From Streptosporangium subroseum (lineage in GTDB: Bacteria; Actinomycetota; Actinomycetes; Streptosporangiales; Streptosporangiaceae), in assembly GCF_900188345.1 (NCBI RefSeq), contig NZ_FZOD01000020.1, positions 62,001 to 126,000 of the forward strand: a DNA stretch of 64,000 nucleotides. Direction: 5' to 3'. The notes below the pieces were generated by a model that saw nothing but the letters and a program-made list of their open reading frames with translations, searched no databases and was not told the DNA's origin. Positions 50,520 through 58,896 of the stretch are shown here, piece by piece. Each line of letters starts with the position of its first letter. Position 1 is the first letter of the stretch. A program made the position numbers and the translations under genes.

Positions 50520-52001
50520 ATGTTGAGGAGCGGCGCCCGCGCGGTCCCCCGATCCCTGCCGGGACTCGGGCGGACGGGACCGGGGTGGCAGGCCTTGCGT
50601 CGGACGGCCGTTGTCGTGCTGCTGGCCGTATGGTCCGCCCTGTACCTCGGCGGGGCGGCGCTCGCCGCGGACGGCGGTGACGCCGCCGCCGACCTCGTCA
50701 AGGTGTACGTGGTGAGGACGGCGGAGCAGAACGGCGGCACACCGGACAGCCTGGCCCTCATCGCCGCGCGCACCCTGGGCGACGGGAACCGGGCAGGCGA
50801 GATCTTCGACCTCAACCGCGGACGGGCCCAGGCCGACGGAACCGCCCTGACGGACCCGGGCGACCTGCGGCCCGGCTGGATCCTGCGGCTCCCGGAGGAC
50901 GCGAACGGCCCCGACGTGCAGCTTGCCCAGGAGTCCGGCGGCGACGGCGCGACACAGCCGGACGATGCCGCGAGCACGGCACCGGCCGGGGCGGGAACCC
51001 AGCCCTTCGTCCAGGGCTCCCAGCCACCCACGCAGCAGGGCGCCCAATCTCCCACGCAGGCCTCCAACACGATCGTGCTCCCGCTCCCGGCCGTGCTCGC
51101 GGGGCTGGGAGCGTTTCTGCTGGCACTGCTGACCGCCGCGATCGTGGCCAGGCAGCAGGTGCGGCGTCTGTTCGCCGCGATGGCGCGTGCGATCCGGCGC
51201 CTCGGGGACCCGGTCCGCCGGGCACGCAGGCTGCGCTTCCGCACGTCGCTGGCGGCGGCCTTCGCCGGGGACGGGGAGTCGCTGCGAACGGCCCACGGGG
51301 CGGTGGCCGAACTGACCGGCCGGAAGGGACACGCCGTACACGCGGTCTCCGTCGACGACGCGGGCGTCACCGCCTGGGTGGCGACCGCGGACGCCCCGCC
51401 GGCGCCCTGGCAGGATCTGGGCGAGGCGCGCTGGCGCCGTCCGGCCGGCGCTTTCGCGCCGCCCGCCCAGCCCGTGTACGGCACCGGCTCGCAGCCCCCC
51501 TCGCCGTCCCTGGTGGCGGTGGGCGTGGACGAGCAGGGTGGAAAGGTCTTCGTGGACCTCAGCCGGCTGGACGGGGTGCTGAGCGTCACCGGCGACCCCG
51601 GGGTGGCCCGCGACGTGGTGCAGGGACTGCTGGCCGAGGTCGCGCGCAGCAAGCCCGCGGTACCGGTCGCCGTGCTCCAGACGACGGGCGGTCCCGCCGT
51701 CGCCCTTCCCGGAACCATGCGGCGGATCGAACGCTTCGATCCGCGCCCGGCCGGCGCACGCGAGGCCGGCACGTTGCGGGCGGCGGCCCGCCTCCATCCG
51801 CTGGAGGCGCTGCTGGTCGCCTCCGGTACGCCGACGGCGCAGGAGGCGGCGGACCTGCTCGCCCTGTGCGGCCCCGGAGGAGCCGGCTGGACCGCTCTGG
51901 TGTGCGGAGACGCCCAGGGCGCCCACTGGCGCTGGCGGGCCGCTCCGGACGGCTCCGTGGAGATCCCGCTCCTGCGCCTGACGGTGACGGTCCCGGCGTG
52001 A
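50520..52001 (+). CDS. Membrane protein with LysM-like extracytoplasmic domain
   Basis: A 493-residue protein. An N-terminal signal or membrane helix (LRRTAVVVLLAVWSALYLGGAAL) is followed by a LysM-like region (DLVKVYVVRTAEQ, LALIAARTLGDGNRAGEIFDLNRG) and a Thr/Gln-rich linker. A second membrane helix (VLPLPAVLAGLGAFLLALLTA, near residue 190) leads to a basic segment and a ~270-residue cytoplasmic domain with VFVDLSRLDGVLSVTGD. The layout resembles actinobacterial LysM/BTAD-type proteins lacking the BTAD part. Located next to the type VII genes, it may anchor the machine to peptidoglycan. The 3' end is repeated downstream. Confidence 0.68.
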   Translation: MLRSGARAVPRSLPGLGRTGPGWQALRRTAVVVLLAVWSALYLGGAALAADGGDAAADLVKVYVVRTAEQNGGTPDSLALIAARTLGDGNRAGEIFDLNRGRAQADGTALTDPGDLRPGWILRLPEDANGPDVQLAQESGGDGATQPDDAASTAPAGAGTQPFVQGSQPPTQQGAQSPTQASNTIVLPLPAVLAGLGAFLLALLTAAIVARQQVRRLFAAMARAIRRLGDPVRRARRLRFRTSLAAAFAGDGESLRTAHGAVAELTGRKGHAVHAVSVDDAGVTAWVATADAPPAPWQDLGEARWRRPAGAFAPPAQPVYGTGSQPPSPSLVAVGVDEQGGKVFVDLSRLDGVLSVTGDPGVARDVVQGLLAEVARSKPAVPVAVLQTTGGPAVALPGTMRRIERFDPRPAGAREAGTLRAAARLHPLEALLVASGTPTAQEAADLLALCGPGGAGWTALVCGDAQGAHWRWRAAPDGSVEIPLLRLTVTVPA

Positions 52002-52250
52002 CCCGTGGCGACCGGCACCGATGGGGGCGATCCCGGCGCGACCTACGCCTGACGGCCCGGGATGACCCGCGCATGACGGCTCCGACCCCGGGATGACCCA
52101 CGACGACGGCGACCCGAACCGATGGGGACGGCCCCGGCATGGCCTGCGCCTGACGATTCCGGCCCTGGACGATTCGTGGTGACGGTCCCGGCTTCGGCCC
52201 TGGATGATCCGTGGCGACGGTCCCGGCACGGCCACCGAGCGCGGGCGGCC
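51975..52250 (+). repeat. Degenerate array copied from the LysM-like gene 3' end
   Basis: CGCCTGACG occurs at 51975 (in the gene), 52046 and 52147; each is followed by CGGTCCCGGC-, CCCCGGGATGACCC- and GGCCCCGGCATGG-type modules. GTGACGGTCCCGGC, the end of the CDS, recurs at 52180, and GCGACGGTCCCGGC at 52214. Four or five copies fill the gap before the sigma-factor gene. Confidence 0.75.
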
Positions 52251-52258
52251 CGGTCAGG

Positions 52259-52831
52259 TCAGGCGCGGACCCCCGCCGGCGACCGCTCGTACCTCTCGGA
52301 CTTGCGGAGGTAGTTCAGCGCGTAGTGCTGGCGGGACTTCGCCGTACCGACCGGTATGCCGAGGACCTCGGCCGTCTCGCGGACGGTGCGCCCCCACAGG
52401 TATGTGTGGACGAGCACCTCGCGGTGCTCCGTCGAGAGCGAGTCGAGCATCTCGGTGACCGTCACCGCGGCCGCCACCGCGTCCGCGTGGTCACGTTGCA
52501 CGACGTCCAGGGTGTCGGATCCGATCACCTCGTAGCGGTGGAAACCGCCTCGGGAGCGGTCGATCACGAGGTTGCGGGCCACCGTGAGCAACCAGCCGCG
52601 CACCGAGCCCTCGGAGTCGTACAGCCGGTCCGCGTGATGCCATGCGCGGACCAGGGTCTCCTGCACGATGTCCTCGGCCAGATGGTGGTCGTTCAGCAGC
52701 TTCTCCGTGTACGCCAGCAACGCCTTCTCATGCTCCCGTACGAGGGTGCCGAGGTGATGCTCCCGCGGCGTTTCCGGCGGCGGGGTCGCCGATGGGTCGG
52801 CAGGCGGCAGACATGGTGGGGACGTCTTCAT
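52259..52831 (-). CDS. ECF-type RNA polymerase sigma factor
   Basis: A 190-residue sigma factor. Region 2 spans about 30-95 (KLLNDHHLAEDIVQETLVRA, the core-binding and -10 recognition helices), and region 4 about 130-180 (LDSLSTEHREVLVHTYLWG, then ETAEVLGIPVGTAKSRQHY). The pattern resembles SigL/SigE-like ECF groups often paired with zinc anti-sigma factors, but none lies next door. GGAAG precedes ATG 52831; a GTG start at 52852 is possible. Confidence 0.9.
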   Translation of the reverse strand: MKTSPPCLPPADPSATPPPETPREHHLGTLVREHEKALLAYTEKLLNDHHLAEDIVQETLVRAWHHADRLYDSEGSVRGWLLTVARNLVIDRSRGGFHRYEVIGSDTLDVVQRDHADAVAAAVTVTEMLDSLSTEHREVLVHTYLWGRTVRETAEVLGIPVGTAKSRQHYALNYLRKSERYERSPAGVRA

Positions 52832-53249
52832 CTTCTCTTCCGGGTAGGCCACAGGTCAGGCCATGGCGGGCGATCGTGCCGCGTGCGTATGGTGCGCGGC
52901 AGGAGAATCCCTGAGCCGCGCAGAACATAGGCCAACCCCAGTGCCGATAAAGTGCCGAAACGTCGGCAACCCCCGAACCACCCTCGGAACCCGCTCTGAG
53001 CACCGCGATTGTCATGTCACGGCGTAGACGGAAGCCGTTCGGGGAATATCTGAGAGAGCCAACGCGGAGGGGGCCGTCCGGTCGCGACCGGACGGACGGG
53101 GCGGCGCCGGACACGCCGTCCGCCGACGGCCATCGGGCCCGTGAGCCAGGACGCTGTGACGTCTCCTCCGGAGGTATCCGAACCCATCGGCATGTACCGC
53201 CCTCCTGTGGGCAGTCGAAGGGTCCTAGCGGATCGAAGGGACGTCGGCG
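52832..53249. other. Divergent gap between sigma factor and metallopeptidase
   Basis: About 418 bp with no gene I can support; an open frame from 53014 overlaps the peptidase start and has no homologous look. CCTCCGGAGG at 53166-53175 is a 10-bp palindrome. The region probably holds promoters for both genes. Confidence 0.45.
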
Positions 53250-54104
53250 ATGGATTTCAAGGATGATGTCCAGCTGGACAGCTCGCAGACCGAAAGTCGC
53301 GGCCGTGGAATCCCCGGTGGCGGTCTCGCGGTCGGTGGCGGTGCGGCTGGAATCGTGGCGCTCATCGTGGCGCTGATATTCGGGATCAACCCCGGCGACG
53401 TAACCGGCGGCGAGCCGGCCGCGGTGGGGCCCACCTCCGACCTCAGCGCGCAGTGCAAGACCGGCAAGGACGCCGACCAGAACGAGGAGTGCCGGGTGGT
53501 CGGCGTGGTCAACAGCATTCAGGACTACTGGCCCAAGGTCGTTCAGGGATACGAGCCCGCCAAGACCGTCATGTTCTCCGGCCAGGTGGACACCGCCTGC
53601 GGCGCCGCCGACGCCTCGGTCGGCCCGTTCTACTGCCCGGCCGATCGCCAGGTCTACCTCGACCTGAGCTTCTTCAAGCAGCTCGAAAGCCAGTTCGGAG
53701 CCAAGGGCGGGCCGTTCGCCCAGGCCTATGTCATCGGGCACGAGTACGGTCACCACGTGCAGAACCTGCTCGGTACCAGCGCGAAGGCCGAGGGCGGCGA
53801 GCAGCAGGGCCCCGAGAGCAGTTCCGTCAGGCTGGAGCTGCAGGCCGACTGCTACTCAGGAGCCTGGGCCAAGAACGCCTACGAGACCGGCGTGTTCGAG
53901 AAGCCGTTCACCAAGGCGGACATCGAGGAGGCGCTCAGCGCGGCCTCGGCGGTGGGCGACGACAGCATCCAGGAACGCACCCAGGGCCGGGTGAACCCGG
54001 ACGGCTTCACCCACGGGACGTCGGCGCAGCGTGTCAAGTGGTTCACCACCGGTTACGAGACCGGCGACCCCGCCAAGTGCGACACCTTCGCTGGAAGCAT
54101 CTGA
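53250..54104 (+). CDS. Membrane-anchored neutral zinc metallopeptidase (YpfJ type)
   Basis: A 284-residue protease. One transmembrane helix at about 27-46 is followed by the catalytic domain with IGHEYGHH (zinc ligands H164 and H168, general base E165). A downstream LELQADCYSGAWAKNA holds the third ligand, an acidic residue. The domain family is Zn_peptidase/DUF2344-like, found near stress regulators. GAAGGGA precedes the ATG. Confidence 0.9.
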   Translation: MDFKDDVQLDSSQTESRGRGIPGGGLAVGGGAAGIVALIVALIFGINPGDVTGGEPAAVGPTSDLSAQCKTGKDADQNEECRVVGVVNSIQDYWPKVVQGYEPAKTVMFSGQVDTACGAADASVGPFYCPADRQVYLDLSFFKQLESQFGAKGGPFAQAYVIGHEYGHHVQNLLGTSAKAEGGEQQGPESSSVRLELQADCYSGAWAKNAYETGVFEKPFTKADIEEALSAASAVGDDSIQERTQGRVNPDGFTHGTSAQRVKWFTTGYETGDPAKCDTFAGSI

Positions 54105-54174
54105 AGAAGTCCATGACCTGCGACGGGGGAGGGCGATCAGGCATAGGACGGGAATCTCTCCTAAACTACGTACT

Positions 54175-54477
54175 GTGATCTTCAAGCTGGTCGGCGATGG
54201 ACGGCCCTACCCCGAACACGGCCTCTCGCATCGCGAGTGGGCGCAGATACCGCCGCGACAGGTCCGGCTCGACACGCTGATCACCACGAAAGCGGTGCTC
54301 GACCTGCACTCCCTGCTCGCCAAGGACTCCACGTTCTACGGCGACCTGTTCCCCCACGTGGTCCAGTGGCGCGGCGAGTTCTACCTGGAGGACGGCCTGC
54401 ACCGCGCGCTGCGCTCGGCCCTGCACCAGCGCTCGGTCCTGCACGCCCGGGTCCTGGACCTGCCCTCGGAGGGCTGA
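54175..54477 (+). CDS. Conserved 100-residue actinobacterial protein
   Basis: From GTG 54175 the sequence IFKLVGDGRPYPEHG and IPPRQVRLDTLITTKAVLDL is highly conserved in streptomycetes and relatives; some annotators call it a VapB-family antitoxin. No toxin partner lies beside it, so I give no function. Length is 100 residues. Confidence 0.72.
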   Translation: MIFKLVGDGRPYPEHGLSHREWAQIPPRQVRLDTLITTKAVLDLHSLLAKDSTFYGDLFPHVVQWRGEFYLEDGLHRALRSALHQRSVLHARVLDLPSEG

Positions 54478-54651
54478 GCTCGGATCTTCCTGAGAGACGG
54501 GAGAAAGAACCCTCCCGTCACCGCGCCGGAATATCGCAGGCGATGTCGCAGGCAGATGGAAGGCCTCGCGAACCTCCGCAGGGCAGGACCTGGTTCAGGA
54601 CTCGATCGCGGCCGCGGGACGCCACGAGGCCCGGTACGAGGTGAAGATGCG

Positions 54652-55665
54652 ATGAGGGCTGGAATCGGGCGACTGCGCCTCGGGGCCTGCCTGTCCCTGT
54701 CGGGCAGGCACGCCAGGTTCGGCACGCAGGCCCGGCTCGGCCTTGAGATCTGGCAGTCCTCGAACGACACCGCGGAACTGGTCATCGAAGACGATCAGAG
54801 CCGCCCGGAGGTCATGGAAACGGCCATGCGCCGCCTGGCACCGCGATGCGACCTCATGCTCGGCCCCTACTCGACGCACCTGATGCGGAGAGCGGGACAG
54901 GTCGCCGCCTCCCTCGACCGGCTGATCTGGAACCACGGCGGATCCGGCGACGACGTCGAGGCAGCCCATCCCGGTCACGTCGTCTCCGTACCGACCCCGA
55001 CGAGCCAGTACGCGAAGCCCTTCATCAGGCACCTGGACAGTGCCGCCGAGCCACTCCACCTGTGGATCGTCCAGGGCAAGGGCGGCTTCGGCCGGCAGGT
55101 GGCGGCCGGCGCCGAGACGACGGCGCACTCGCTCGGCATCCACACCGTCCGCCTCGGCCCCGGAGAGCCGCTGCCCTCGGCGCCCCCCGCGGCCTGGGCG
55201 CTCTTCTGCGCGGGCTCATTCGAGGAGGACGTCGAGACGGTCAACCGGGCCCGCGCACTGCCCAGGCCCCCGCGAACGGTGTGCGCGGTGGCGGCGGGCG
55301 TCCGTGAGTTCGGCGACGCGATCGACGATCCCCGCGGGATCTACGGCGTCGGGCAGTGGTTCCCGGGCAGCGGACATGGAGCCGAACTCGGCCCTGCCGA
55401 ACCCGGCTTCCTCGCCGCCTACGAGGATCGCGCCGGAGTGCTCCCCGACTATCCGGCCGCACAGGCGGCCGCCACCGCCGCCATCGCGGCACACTGCGCA
55501 CGGCTGACCGGCGGCACAACGCGCGAGGCCCTGTGGGCGGCGGCCTCGGCCCTGGAGACGACCACCCTGTTCGGCAGCTTCAAGATCGACCCTGGCAGCG
55601 GAGTCCAGGTCGGCCACCAGGCGGCACTCGTCAGATGGGGAACCGACGGGCCTGTTTCCCCATGA
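54652..55665 (+). CDS. Periplasmic-binding-fold protein without signal peptide
   Basis: A 337-residue protein of the ABC branched-chain-amino-acid/amide-binding fold (Peripla_BP_6; LGACLSLSGRHARFGTQARLG at the start). It lacks a signal peptide or lipobox, so it is likely cytoplasmic and may sense a ligand as AmiC does. No permease is adjacent. GAGGTGAAG precedes the ATG at 54652. A terminator follows. Confidence 0.72.
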   Translation: MRAGIGRLRLGACLSLSGRHARFGTQARLGLEIWQSSNDTAELVIEDDQSRPEVMETAMRRLAPRCDLMLGPYSTHLMRRAGQVAASLDRLIWNHGGSGDDVEAAHPGHVVSVPTPTSQYAKPFIRHLDSAAEPLHLWIVQGKGGFGRQVAAGAETTAHSLGIHTVRLGPGEPLPSAPPAAWALFCAGSFEEDVETVNRARALPRPPRTVCAVAAGVREFGDAIDDPRGIYGVGQWFPGSGHGAELGPAEPGFLAAYEDRAGVLPDYPAAQAAATAAIAAHCARLTGGTTREALWAAASALETTTLFGSFKIDPGSGVQVGHQAALVRWGTDGPVSP

Positions 55666-55679
55666 TCGTGAAATGCGAA

Positions 55680-55719
55680 GAACCCCTGACCCATTCGTGC
55701 AGGTCAGAGGCTCTTTTTT
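55680..55719 (+). terminator. Intrinsic terminator
   Basis: CCCCTGACC (55683-55691) and GGTCAGAGG (55702-55710) form a stem with one mismatch, followed by TTTTTT (55714-55719), after the binding-protein stop and before tRNA-Ser on the other strand. Confidence 0.8.
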
Positions 55720-55721
55720 AG

Positions 55722-55811
55722 TGGCGGTGGAGGTGGGATTTGAACCCACGGATAGGTTGCCCCATCACACGCTTTCGAGGCGTGCGCCCTCGGCCACTAG
55801 GCGACTCCACC
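55722..55811 (-). tRNA. tRNA-Ser(CGA)
   Basis: On the minus strand the acceptor is GGTGGAG/CTCCACC, the anticodon loop is CTCGAAA (CGA), a long variable arm is present, and the T loop is GTTCAAATC. The discriminator is G and CCA is encoded (plus-strand 55722-55724). 90 nt with CCA. Confidence 0.95.
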
Positions 55812-55835
55812 GCGGAGCAGCTTACCGGATAACCG

Positions 55836-56300
55836 CTATAGCTCGCGCATCCGGCGAACAGCGAAGAACTCGGTGAGGATCTCCGCGCACTCGTCGGCCA
55901 GCACGCCCATGACGACCTCGGGGCGATGGTTGAGACGGCGGTCCCTGACCACGTCCCAGAGCGAGCCCACGGCCCCGCCCTTGGCGTCTACGGCGCCGTA
56001 GACGATGCGGTCGACCCTGGCCAGCACGGAGGCCCCCGCGCACATGGTGCAGGGCTCCAGGGTGACCACCAGCGTGCAGCCGGTCAGCCGCCACCGCCCG
56101 AGTGCTCTCGCGGCCTCCCGCAGGGCGAGCACCTCGGCGTGCGCGGTGGGATCGACCGAGGACTCCCGGTCGTTTCCCGCCTGTGCCAGCACGGATCCGC
56201 CCGCGTCGAGGACGATCGCGCCGACCGGCACCTCATCGCGGAGGCCGGCCGCCGCGGCCTGCGCCAGAGCCAGCCGCATCGCCGGGACGTAGTCCGTCAC
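55836..56300 (-). CDS. tadA: tRNA-specific adenosine deaminase
   Basis: A 154-residue zinc enzyme forming inosine at the wobble position of tRNA-Arg(ACG). The active site is complete: H54 and E56 in PTAHAEVLAL, C84 and C87 in EPCTMCAG. Full length from a GTG. Two tRNA-deaminase-associated paralogues follow on the same strand (upstream in coordinates), so it is the last gene of an operon. Confidence 0.95.
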   Translation of the reverse strand: MTDYVPAMRLALAQAAAAGLRDEVPVGAIVLDAGGSVLAQAGNDRESSVDPTAHAEVLALREAARALGRWRLTGCTLVVTLEPCTMCAGASVLARVDRIVYGAVDAKGGAVGSLWDVVRDRRLNHRPEVVMGVLADECAEILTEFFAVRRMREL

Positions 56301-56337
56301 CGCGGTGCCACCGCAGCGCTCGTCACCGCGACGCCCG

Positions 56338-56829
56338 TCACCGCAGCCGGTCGAGCTCGTCCGCGAAGGCCAGGCGCTCGGCGATCACCGAGAGGGTGTC
56401 CCCCGGGAGGGCGCCCTCCTCCATGCTGAGCTCGATGAGCTCCTCGGAGCTCACTCCCAGGTCGTTCAGGAGCTCGAAGTCACCCGCCGGCCGTACGCCC
56501 AGCTCGGGGGTGTCCTTGTCCAGTGCGACCCCGGCCAGCTCGGTGAAGAGCTCCCCGAGATCGTCGGAGAGACCGGCATGCGCGTCGGACAGGAACGTGC
56601 GGGGCTCCAGATCGCCCTGGTAGCGGACGATCGCGAACCACTCGTCCTCCACCTCCACGCACAGCAGGGCGAGTTCGTCACCGGTGAGCCCGAGATGCTC
56701 CTGAACGGCGTCGCCGATGTCGTCGACGATCTCGACGTGGCCGAGATCGACCTCCGCGCCGTTCCATCCGCCGGTGGTGCGGACGAAGGCTGCGGAGAAC
56801 ACGCTGTTGCCGGATGGTCTGGAGGGCAT
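56338..56829 (-). CDS. tRNA adenosine deaminase-associated protein, copy 1
   Basis: A 163-residue acidic protein (FSAAFVRTTGGWNGAEVDLG near the N-terminus, LLCVEVEDEWFAIVRYQG in the middle, ending with a PGDTLSVIAERLAF helix). It resembles the actinobacterial family annotated as tadA-associated. It is paralogous to the next gene upstream (56846), sharing the LDxDxPELG/GDFELLNDLGVS and L..L.GD.LS.IAERL layout. Its biochemical role is unknown. Confidence 0.78.
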   Translation of the reverse strand: MPSRPSGNSVFSAAFVRTTGGWNGAEVDLGHVEIVDDIGDAVQEHLGLTGDELALLCVEVEDEWFAIVRYQGDLEPRTFLSDAHAGLSDDLGELFTELAGVALDKDTPELGVRPAGDFELLNDLGVSSEELIELSMEEGALPGDTLSVIAERLAFADELDRLR

Positions 56830-56845
56830 GGCCGATCTCCCGAGG

Positions 56846-57355
56846 TCAGCCGAACACAGAGTCGATGGCGCGCTCGAACGGCTCGGAGAATCCCAGCCGC
56901 GCGGCGATGCTGGACAGAACGTCTTCGGGGAGCAGATCGATGTCCCCGGAGAGGATCCCGAGCTCCATCTCGTCGAGTCCCAGGTCGGCGAAGATCGACA
57001 GGTCCCCGGCGGGGAGCGCCGTCTCCTCGTCCTGAAGGATCGCGTCGAGCTCGTCCTCGTCGGGTATCGGCACGTCGAGGTATTCCAGCGCCTGCTCCGC
57101 GAGCGGGAAGTCCCAGGACGCGGCGATGTCGGAGAGGAAGACCTCCACCCGCTCGCCAAACACCCGTAGCGCCACGAAGAACTCATCCCCCACCGCAACC
57201 AGACCAATCGTGCCGTTCATACTCGGCTGCTGGCGCAGTGCGTGGATCAGGCCGTCGAGATCCGAGGTGAGTGCCACCGGGAGCATCTCCGCTTCCCAGC
57301 GGCCCTCCTCGCGGTAGATCACGATGGCAAAGTCCAGCGAGTCTTCGTCCGACAT
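56846..57355 (-). CDS. tRNA adenosine deaminase-associated protein, copy 2
   Basis: A 169-residue acidic protein with DFAIVIYREEGRWEAEMLP at the N-terminus and DLSIFADLGLDEMELGIL plus DLLPEDVLSSIAARLGF near the end. This matches the C-terminal design of the neighbouring copy, so the two arose by duplication. It is first in the tadA operon. ATG 57355 is chosen; ATG 57361 is an alternative. Confidence 0.78.
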   Translation of the reverse strand: MSDEDSLDFAIVIYREEGRWEAEMLPVALTSDLDGLIHALRQQPSMNGTIGLVAVGDEFFVALRVFGERVEVFLSDIAASWDFPLAEQALEYLDVPIPDEDELDAILQDEETALPAGDLSIFADLGLDEMELGILSGDIDLLPEDVLSSIAARLGFSEPFERAIDSVFG

Positions 57356-57559
57356 GCCCATCCCCACCGATGCATTCTCTACGGATGTCAATGCTTTCAG
57401 AAGCAGCTCACGGACGTAGGCCTCTCCTACCAAATTGTGATCAAATCCGAGTGAGCGGGCGATGTCGCGCAGGTGTCGCGCAGGGTTCCCTGATCAGCAG
57501 TCCGAGGCAGATACCGCCCGTTATCCCCTGAGCGGCCATCCGGGATACCGTGGGCGTCC

Positions 57560-58198
57560 ATGGAGACCCTGGTCGTTGACCATCCACTCGTAGCTCACAA
57601 GCTGACCGCGCTGCGGGACGCCAACACGGACTCGCCCACCTTCAGGCGGCTCGCCGACGAGCTGGTGACGTTGCTCGCCTACGAGGCGACCCGGCAGGTC
57701 CGCGTCACCAAGGTCACCGTGCAGACCCCCGTCGCCCCGGCCCAGGGCGTACGGCTGGCGCAGCCGTACCCGCTGGTGGTCCCGATCCTCCGCGCCGGCC
57801 TGGGCATGCTGGACGGCATGACCCGGCTGCTGCCGACGGCAGAGGTCGGTTTCCTCGGAATGGTCCGCAACGAGTCCACGCTGAAGGCGGAGACGTACGC
57901 CACCCGGCTTCCGGATGACCTTTCCGGCCGGCAGGTCTACGTGGTCGACCCGATGCTGGCCACCGGCGGCACCCTCGCCGCGGCGATCGAGTTTCTCTTC
58001 GAGCGGGGCGCGGACGACGTGACCGCGCTGTGCCTGCTGGCCGCCCCGGAGGGAATCGCCCACCTGGACAAGGTCTTCGCCGGAAGCGGAAAGCCGATCC
58101 GCCTGGTGACCGCGGCCCTGGACGAGCGCCTGAACGAGAACGGTTACATCGTCCCCGGGCTCGGTGACGCCGGCGATCGCCTCTACGGCGTCGTCTAA
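57560..58198 (+). CDS. upp: Uracil phosphoribosyltransferase
   Basis: A 212-residue salvage enzyme that makes UMP from uracil and PRPP. The PRPP-binding motif is VVDPMLATGGT (about 128-138), with ILRAGLGMLDG upstream and the uracil-binding GYIVPGLGDAGDRLYG at the C-terminus. Full length. It is divergent from the tadA operon across about 200 bp, where GTCGCGCAGG is repeated twice (57464 and 57475). Confidence 0.96.
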   Translation: METLVVDHPLVAHKLTALRDANTDSPTFRRLADELVTLLAYEATRQVRVTKVTVQTPVAPAQGVRLAQPYPLVVPILRAGLGMLDGMTRLLPTAEVGFLGMVRNESTLKAETYATRLPDDLSGRQVYVVDPMLATGGTLAAAIEFLFERGADDVTALCLLAAPEGIAHLDKVFAGSGKPIRLVTAALDERLNENGYIVPGLGDAGDRLYGVV

Positions 58199-58349
58199 AG
58201 CACCCACTTTCCCCACGTTTTCGCCAAAAGGACGAGCGTTCCGGCGATCTCTGGTTACATGCTGTGCTTACCTGGGTACGAAGAGTTGCGACAACATCTC
58301 TTCTGTGTTCCCGATCCGCAGGGACCGCGGGCGCACACCAGGGAGAACC

Positions 58350-58580
58350 ATGAGCGAGCGAAGCATCCCGGACACAGAGCCAGACCCCTACGCGGATTTC
58401 AGCGCCGCGTTGCGGGACGAGTTCTCCGAGGTCCATCCGGCGACCACGGTGGCCCGCTGCATAGAGGCGGCACACTACGGCGCGCTGGAGGTCACCGGCC
58501 ATGCCCATCCGGGCCTGGTCGAGCGGATCGCCCGTAAGCATCTCGAAGTCCTCGCGCTGGTCGCGAGCGAACGAGGGTGA
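58350..58580 (+). CDS. Small conserved protein of unknown function
   Basis: A 76-residue protein starting at ATG 58350, preceded by GGGAGAACC. The sequence (DFSAALRDEFSEVHPATTVARCIEAAHYGA) forms acidic helices, one Cys, no signal. It resembles small actinobacterial proteins (DUF3562 or similar size), but I cannot assign a family. Orientation and spacing suggest an own promoter. Confidence 0.6.
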   Translation: MSERSIPDTEPDPYADFSAALRDEFSEVHPATTVARCIEAAHYGALEVTGHAHPGLVERIARKHLEVLALVASERG

Positions 58581-58734
58581 CGAGCGGCGATCACGCAGGT
58601 GATTGAGGGTTACATCAGCCGGAGCAGGCATCCATAAGAAGTCGAGACCGGATGAGCTGATGCGCTTTACCTCGCGATTGGCGTGGGTAATGTATACGTC
58701 GGGTGCAGTGGGTAAGTGGTAGAAGGAGACCGCA

Positions 58735-58896
58735 ATGCAGGTTAAGCAGGTCCTAAAGTACGCAGGGGTCGGTTTTGTCGTGTTTTTCCTGTTCACGCGA
58801 CCGAACGATGCCGCGAACACTACGGAAAACGTCATGAACGGAATACGTAAGGGAGCCGACTCCATGGCCCAATTCGTTTCCCATATGTCGTCATGA
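58735..58896 (+). CDS. 53-residue single-span micro-protein
   Basis: A short frame with a strong ribosome site (AGAAGGAGACC) before ATG 58735. It encodes MQVKQVLKYAGVGFVVFFLF followed by a soluble tail with NTTENVMNGIRKGADSMAQF. One transmembrane helix is predicted at about 9-22. The stop overlaps the start of the PH-domain gene (ATGA, 58893-58896), so the two are translationally coupled. Similar single-span proteins are found next to bPH2 proteins in actinobacteria. Confidence 0.7.
   Translation: MQVKQVLKYAGVGFVVFFLFTRPNDAANTTENVMNGIRKGADSMAQFVSHMSS

Noticed and set aside
41902..52001. Complete mycobacterial-type ESX locus
   Set aside because: EccB, EccD, EccE and mycosin are not visible in the window.
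53014..53376. 120-residue open frame upstream of the metallopeptidase
   Set aside because: Overlaps the well-supported peptidase start, no ribosome site, biased composition.
54175..54477. Toxin-antitoxin module
   Set aside because: Only the possible VapB-like protein is present; neighbours are a peptidase and a binding protein, with no PIN-domain toxin.
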